Positions 59,787 to 64,000 of a DNA stretch of 64,000 nucleotides are shown here, piece by piece. Positions within the stretch are counted from its first letter, which is position 1. Every line of letters begins with the position of its first letter. The DNA is taken from positions 2,976,001-3,040,000 of the forward strand of contig OY970352.1 of NCBI GenBank assembly GCA_963718105.1. Reading direction: 5' to 3'. The position numbers and the translations under genes were made by a program. The notes beneath the pieces are model-generated. The model was not told the DNA's origin. It ran no database searches and saw only the letters and a program-made list of their open reading frames with translations. Source of the DNA: DASYKT01 sp963718105 (lineage in GTDB: Bacteria; Acidobacteriota; Blastocatellia; Pyrinomonadales; Pyrinomonadaceae).

Positions 59787-62249
59787 ATGAACAAAGATCT
59801 GCAGAAAAACTTTGCCGAGATAGCCGTGCCGGTGCCGCTGCGGCGGACGTTCACCTATCGCGTTCCCGCAGAATATCGCGATGACATCAAGATCGGCGCG
59901 CGTGTACTGGTCCCTTTCGGCAAGCAGCTTTTGACCGGTTACGCGGTGGTTTTTCATTCCGAGCCTGACGCCGGCGTGCCCGTAGAAGAGATCAAGGATA
60001 TTGCCGAGCTTACCGACACCGAACCTTTGATCAGCGACGAGATACTAAAACTCACGCAGTGGACGGCGGATTACTACGCTGCTTCGTGGGGAGAGATCCT
60101 GAAAGCATCGCTTCCGGCGGGCATCAATGTGTCGGTCGAGAAGAGAGTGTCGATCACCGAGGCGGGGAAAAAGCAGAGTGCTGCGGAAGCACCGGGCAAA
60201 ACGATCGGCGCGAAAGTGCTGGCTTATCTGGCGGAGAACGAGGCGGCGGCGCTGGGCGAGCTGGCAAAAAAATTCGGCACGGGCGCCCGGCGCGAGATCC
60301 CTAAGCTGGCTAAGAGCGGGCTGGTTGAGATCACGCTCGAAGAAAAAGAGGAAAAAGCCAGGCCGAAACTCCGCCGCGTCGTCCGGCTTCTAAAAACTGA
60401 GGACGCCAAAGAGGGAGGAAAAAAACTCGGGGCCGCGCAGGAAAAATTAATACATTCCCTGACGGAAAATAACGGCGAAATGCCGGCCGTCGAATTGATA
60501 AAAACGGCCGAGGTAAGCGCTTCGGTTTTAAAGACGCTGGAAAAAAGAGGTTTCCTTGAGATCACCGAGGAAGAAGTTTTTCGCGACCCGCTGTCTCATG
60601 CCGCGCTGCCGGAAATCACCGACATTGTTTTGACCGCCGCCCAAAGCGGGGCGCTGCAAAAGATCGAAGCCGCCATCGCGGCAAAAAAATATCACACATT
60701 TTTACTCCACGGTATTACGGGAAGCGGCAAGACAGAGATCTATATTCGCGCGATGAGAGCGGCGCTCGAGCAAGGCAGAACGGCTATGATGCTGGTGCCT
60801 GAGATCGCGCTCACGCCTATTTTTTCCCGCCGCCTGCGCGCTATTTTTGGCGATGAAGTCGCTATTCTGCATTCTTCCCTGTCTGTCGGCGAGCGCTTTG
60901 ACGAGTGGCGGCGTTTGAAGAGCGGTGAAGCGCGGATCGCGATCGGAACCCGCTCGGCGGTTTTTGCGCCGCTGGAAGATCTGGGTGTGATCGTCGTTGA
61001 TGAAGAACACGACACTTCTTACCGTCAGCATGAAATGCCGTTTTATCACGGGCGCGATGTCGCGATCATGCGCGCGAATATGTCGAACGCCGTGGTGATA
61101 CTCGGCTCCGCCACACCGGCGCTGGAATCTTTTTATAACGCGCAAAAAGATAAATACGAATATCTTCACCTGCCGGACCGCATCGGGAACCGCCCCCTGG
61201 CGCAGGCTGAGCTGGTGGATATGCGCGACATGTTTGCGGAAAAAGGTAAAGACGAAATTTTTTCCGACCAGTTGCTGGCCGCGATCGAAGAAACTCATTC
61301 GCTGGGCGAGCAATCGATCATCCTCCTTAACCGCCGCGGTTATTCGAGTTTTATCCTATGCCGTTCATGCGGCGAATCTATCAAATGCCCGAATTGCGAT
61401 ATCACGCTCACCTATCACAAGCGCGTCAACAGCCTGGTTTGCCATTACTGTAATTTTCGGCGGCGGATGCCGGAAAAATGTCCGAATTGTGAAAGCCAGT
61501 ATCTTTTTTACGTCGGCGAGGGCACCGAACAGTTGGCCGATATTTTGCGCGATAAATTTCCGCAGATACGCTCGGCCCGCATCGACCGCGACACCATTTC
61601 ACGTCGGCGGCTTTTTGAGGAAACCATTCTGGATTTTGCCGCGGGCGAAATTGATATGCTCGTGGGCACGCAGATGCTGGCCAAGGGGCATGATTTTCCT
61701 AACGTGACGTTGGTGGGCGTAGTATCGGTCGATGCCGGGCTGGGGCTGCCTGACTTTCGCTCCGCCGAGCGGACCTTTCAATTATTGACGCAGGTCGCCG
61801 GGCGCGCGGGGCGCGGTGAAAAGCCAGGCCGGGTGCTGATCCAAACCTTTTACCCGGAGCATTACGCGCTGCAATATGCGCAGAACCAGGATTACACGGG
61901 CTTTTACGAAGAAGAGCTTGCTTTCCGCCAGCGCTTCGGTTTCCCGCCATTTGTTTCACTCGCGTCGGTGCTGATACACCACTCGAATTATGAATATGTG
62001 TGGCAGACAGCACAGCTCGTGCGGAATTGCCTGCAGTTGGTAAATCAGGAGAAAAAAGTGATCGTCCTGGGCCCGGCGCCGGCGCCGCTGGCAAGATTAA
62101 AAGGCGAATTCCGCGTCCAGATTCTGTTAAAATCACCCAACCGCAAGCGTTTGCGTGAAGTGCTCGACCGCGCGCTGGCCGAGGTGCAGGAAAGGCACGG
62201 CGATATGCGGATCGTTAAAGTAGAGATCGACCCGATGAATTTGATGTAG
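59787..62249 (+). CDS. priA: Primosomal replication restart helicase
   Basis: Reloads the replisome at collapsed forks. 820 residues. The N-terminal DNA-binding domain (VPLRRTFTYRVPAEY) and a winged-helix part precede the helicase: Walker A GITGSGKTEIY near 308, DEEH near 404, GSATPALESF and the second lobe with GTQMLAKGHDFPNV and QVAGRAGRG. Between them, CRSCGESIKCPNCDI and CHYC..CPNC (about 525-571) bind two zinc ions. The ATG at 59787 is preferred to a TTG one codon earlier. Confidence 0.95.
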   Translation: MNKDLQKNFAEIAVPVPLRRTFTYRVPAEYRDDIKIGARVLVPFGKQLLTGYAVVFHSEPDAGVPVEEIKDIAELTDTEPLISDEILKLTQWTADYYAASWGEILKASLPAGINVSVEKRVSITEAGKKQSAAEAPGKTIGAKVLAYLAENEAAALGELAKKFGTGARREIPKLAKSGLVEITLEEKEEKARPKLRRVVRLLKTEDAKEGGKKLGAAQEKLIHSLTENNGEMPAVELIKTAEVSASVLKTLEKRGFLEITEEEVFRDPLSHAALPEITDIVLTAAQSGALQKIEAAIAAKKYHTFLLHGITGSGKTEIYIRAMRAALEQGRTAMMLVPEIALTPIFSRRLRAIFGDEVAILHSSLSVGERFDEWRRLKSGEARIAIGTRSAVFAPLEDLGVIVVDEEHDTSYRQHEMPFYHGRDVAIMRANMSNAVVILGSATPALESFYNAQKDKYEYLHLPDRIGNRPLAQAELVDMRDMFAEKGKDEIFSDQLLAAIEETHSLGEQSIILLNRRGYSSFILCRSCGESIKCPNCDITLTYHKRVNSLVCHYCNFRRRMPEKCPNCESQYLFYVGEGTEQLADILRDKFPQIRSARIDRDTISRRRLFEETILDFAAGEIDMLVGTQMLAKGHDFPNVTLVGVVSVDAGLGLPDFRSAERTFQLLTQVAGRAGRGEKPGRVLIQTFYPEHYALQYAQNQDYTGFYEEELAFRQRFGFPPFVSLASVLIHHSNYEYVWQTAQLVRNCLQLVNQEKKVIVLGPAPAPLARLKGEFRVQILLKSPNRKRLREVLDRALAEVQERHGDMRIVKVEIDPMNLM

Positions 62250-62279
62250 GATTTTTGCTATTTTGTTTTGGCTTTGTTC

Positions 62280-62378
62280 GTGTATTTTTGTGTGATTTCG
62301 TGGTTACATTTTTTAAGCTCAGGCAACAACGGCGTAAGACTGGAACCACGAAACCACACGAACTAACACGAACAAAAC
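62280..62378. repeat. GTGATTTCGTGGTT / AACCACGAAACCACAC palindrome
   Basis: GTGTGATTTCGTGGTTAC faces GGAACCACGAAACCACACG. It shares the core with 25878-25911 and 47255-47400. Confidence 0.75.
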
Positions 62379-62415
62379 GTTCACGAAATTAAACAGCAAC
62401 GCCTGATAAAAGAAT

Positions 62416-63450
62416 ATGAAACTTTCAGAGTTAGCGGAAAAAACTTTTTCCACCATCGAGAACGGTGATGCCGATACGGAGATCAGCGGGGCCGCCGGGT
62501 TGGATATCGCCGAAAGCACGCAGGTTACTTTCCTCGCCAATCTCAAATACACGCCGCAGATCGCCGATACCAAAGCGGGCGCTATCTTTTTGAATGAAGA
62601 CGCCGCGATCGGGCGCGCGGACATTGCCGTGCTGCGCAGCAAAGATGCCTATGTCGCCTACACGCGCGCGCTGCGTTTGTTTCATCCGGAACCGAAATAT
62701 GCTTCGCAGGTGCATTCGTCGGCTTCTATTCACGAAACGGCCCGGGTCGCCGAAGATGCTTCCATCGACGCCTTTGTTTCCGTCGGCGCAAATTGCGTGA
62801 TCGAAAGCGGTGTCAAACTTTTTCCCGGCGTCGCAATTTACGAAGGCGCGGCTATCGGCAAAGACACGGTCATCCACTCCGGAACCTCTGTAAGGGAAAA
62901 CTGCGTGATCGGTGAACGCGTGATAATTCACAACAATGTCACCGTGGGCTGCGACGGATTCGGTTTTGCCAAAGATGAAGAAAAACATTGGCTGAAGATT
63001 CCGCAGGCCGGGCGCGTCGTCATCGAAGACGATGTCGAGATCGGCGCGGGCACCACCATCGACTGCGCTTCGGTTGGAGAGACGCGCATCTGCCGCGGCG
63101 TGAAGATCGACAACCTGGTACAGATCGGCCATTCCTGTTTTGTCGATGAAGACGCGCTCATTTGTGCGCAGACCGGCCTGGCGGGCAGCTCGCACATCGG
63201 CAAACGCGTCATTCTGGCCGGCCAGGTAGGCATAGCCGGGCATCTGAAAGTCGGCGACGATGCGGTGGTAACCGCAAAAAGCGCCACCAGCCATGACGTG
63301 GAACCGGGCAAGGTTATCTCCGGCGTTCCGGCATTCGACAATCGAGATTGGCTGCGCTCGACCGCCGCGTTTCGCCGGCTGGGAGAGATGGTGCAGAGAA
63401 TTCGGGAGTTGGAGAAAAAGATTGAAGAACTAAGGAAAGTGGATCAATAA
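62416..63450 (+). CDS. lpxD: UDP-3-O-(3-hydroxyacyl)glucosamine N-acyltransferase
   Basis: Third step of lipid A synthesis; adds the N-linked acyl chain. 344 residues: an N-terminal uridine-binding domain (1-100; MKLSELAEKTFSTIENGD) followed by a left-handed beta helix of hexapeptide repeats with the catalytic HNNVTVGCDGFGF region, IGAGTTIDCASVGETRI and GLAGSSHIGKRVILAGQVGIAGH. A C-terminal coiled-coil helix ends the protein. Its presence supports an outer membrane with lipid A-type lipid. Confidence 0.94.
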   Translation: MKLSELAEKTFSTIENGDADTEISGAAGLDIAESTQVTFLANLKYTPQIADTKAGAIFLNEDAAIGRADIAVLRSKDAYVAYTRALRLFHPEPKYASQVHSSASIHETARVAEDASIDAFVSVGANCVIESGVKLFPGVAIYEGAAIGKDTVIHSGTSVRENCVIGERVIIHNNVTVGCDGFGFAKDEEKHWLKIPQAGRVVIEDDVEIGAGTTIDCASVGETRICRGVKIDNLVQIGHSCFVDEDALICAQTGLAGSSHIGKRVILAGQVGIAGHLKVGDDAVVTAKSATSHDVEPGKVISGVPAFDNRDWLRSTAAFRRLGEMVQRIRELEKKIEELRKVDQ

Positions 63451-63470
63451 CGGCCACTTTCGCCCTTTTC

Positions 63471-64000
63471 TCAAGTTGAACTTATCTGACGCATGACCCT
63501 CTCGTGTAATTTGGGAATTAATACTTTCATTTTTGTTCTTAACCTTTTCGAAATCGTAACTATACTGGTCTCTTTTACCGGAGAAACAAGTTTTTCTAAC
63601 TTCAATTGAGTTTTTTTATCGATCTTACCGGCGTTATGAACAAAGCAGTTCCTGTATACATAAATATATTCAATTAAATCCTTTTCGTTTCTGGTCAAAA
63701 AATCAATTCCATAAAGCTCGAAAAATTCTATATACTTAAATCGGTTATGTAATTTTAATTTCATCGATACTGCTTCGTGATCATTTTTGTTTTTACCAAT
63801 TATTAACTCATTTATTTTTTGTGTAAGAGCAGTTTTCTTTTTATGCTGAAAATATGATGGAAATTCACAGAGTAATTCTTGGACCAATTCTTTACAGTAG
63901 GTTTCAAACAGTGTCGATAAAGAGATGATTGCGTGTTCCGCACATGAATTCTCGATTCTGCTATGCTGTTCGTTTTGACTATTCTTAACAAGCTCGCCGT
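63471..64000 (-). CDS. Unknown protein, 5-prime end beyond the window
   Basis: The frame is open from 63471 to the window edge on the minus strand, giving at least 176 residues; the start lies outside. The protein is helical, Lys-rich and AT-rich in codon use compared with lpxD. YIYVYRNCFVHNAGKID recalls the R-x4-6-H pattern of HEPN or RiboL-PSP-HEPN proteins, which occur in defence and stress nucleases; here the pair is RNCFVH. Family assignment is tentative. Confidence 0.55.
   Translation of the reverse strand, partial: GELVKNSQNEQHSRIENSCAEHAIISLSTLFETYCKELVQELLCEFPSYFQHKKKTALTQKINELIIGKNKNDHEAVSMKLKLHNRFKYIEFFELYGIDFLTRNEKDLIEYIYVYRNCFVHNAGKIDKKTQLKLEKLVSPVKETSIVTISKRLRTKMKVLIPKLHERVMRQISST

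Noticed and set aside
1..64000. tRNA genes, rRNA genes, CRISPR arrays and complete insertion sequences
   Set aside because: No T-arm-like motif in a cloverleaf, no rRNA signature, no regularly spaced direct repeats and no transposase gene were seen.

Overview
The window reads as chromosomal DNA of a Gram-negative, moderately GC-rich bacterium, most likely an acidobacterium of the Blastocatellia type. This placement is inference from gene families: lpxD, SurA, TonB-C proteins and many signal peptides indicate an outer membrane, and the FG-GAP unit with a VFRPSxGxWY core, FecR-like secreted proteins and abundant palindromic intergenic repeats fit that group. There are no rRNA genes, tRNA genes, CRISPR arrays or complete insertion sequences that I can see.

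Layout. 0.4-8.2 kb: two FecR-like secreted paralogues, ugd and a sugar epimerase, an M28 peptidase, mtnA and a DoxX-like protein. 8.5-12.8 kb: a macrodomain protein, an alpha-glucan phosphorylase, a membrane protein and a DUF971 protein. 13-20 kb: a RecA-like ATPase with no normal start codon, a DUF559 nuclease set among palindromes, an isoaspartyl peptidase, coaBC, a GNAT enzyme carrying an in-frame repeat, a hicBA toxin-antitoxin pair and an EamA transporter. 20.5-38 kb: lysS, mfd, a SurA-like foldase, an S4 protein, a run of secreted proteins of unknown role (one with a caspase-like His/Cys signature), an amidohydrolase and dusB. 38-44.7 kb: ndh and rplU-rpmA, then a more AT-rich stretch with a tyrosine recombinase, an unknown multi-pass membrane protein and a UbiA-family prenyltransferase, followed by a cluster of DnaA boxes and a roughly 515-nt structured non-coding RNA with its own promoter and terminator. 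44.7-50.1 kb: the housekeeping run obgE-orf-nadD-rsfS, a sigma-54-type activator, rlmH, a DksA-like protein and comF. 50.5-57.2 kb: secreted proteins, a PQQ-type sugar dehydrogenase with FG-GAP repeats, tsaD and a six-repeat propeller-like protein. 57.6-64 kb: type 4 uracil-DNA glycosylase, a CAP-domain protein, priA, lpxD and a gene cut by the window edge.

Two things stand out. First, the 43.56-44.35 kb locus: at least six DnaA-box-like 9-mers on one strand beside an AT-rich stretch (a candidate replication origin), followed directly by an RNA rich in GNRA-capped hairpins that I cannot assign to RNase P, tmRNA, SRP RNA or 6S RNA. It lies between rpmA and obgE, which are adjacent in many bacteria. 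Second, the intergenic space is filled with at least eight families of palindromic repeats. At two loci they are nested three deep, one lies in frame inside a GNAT gene, and several abut or supply start and stop codons.

Working links between genes: ugd and the epimerase make nucleotide sugars; obgE, rsfS, rplU and rpmA serve the large ribosomal subunit; mfd, priA and the uracil-DNA glycosylase serve DNA repair and restart; SurA, lpxD and the TonB-C proteins serve the envelope.
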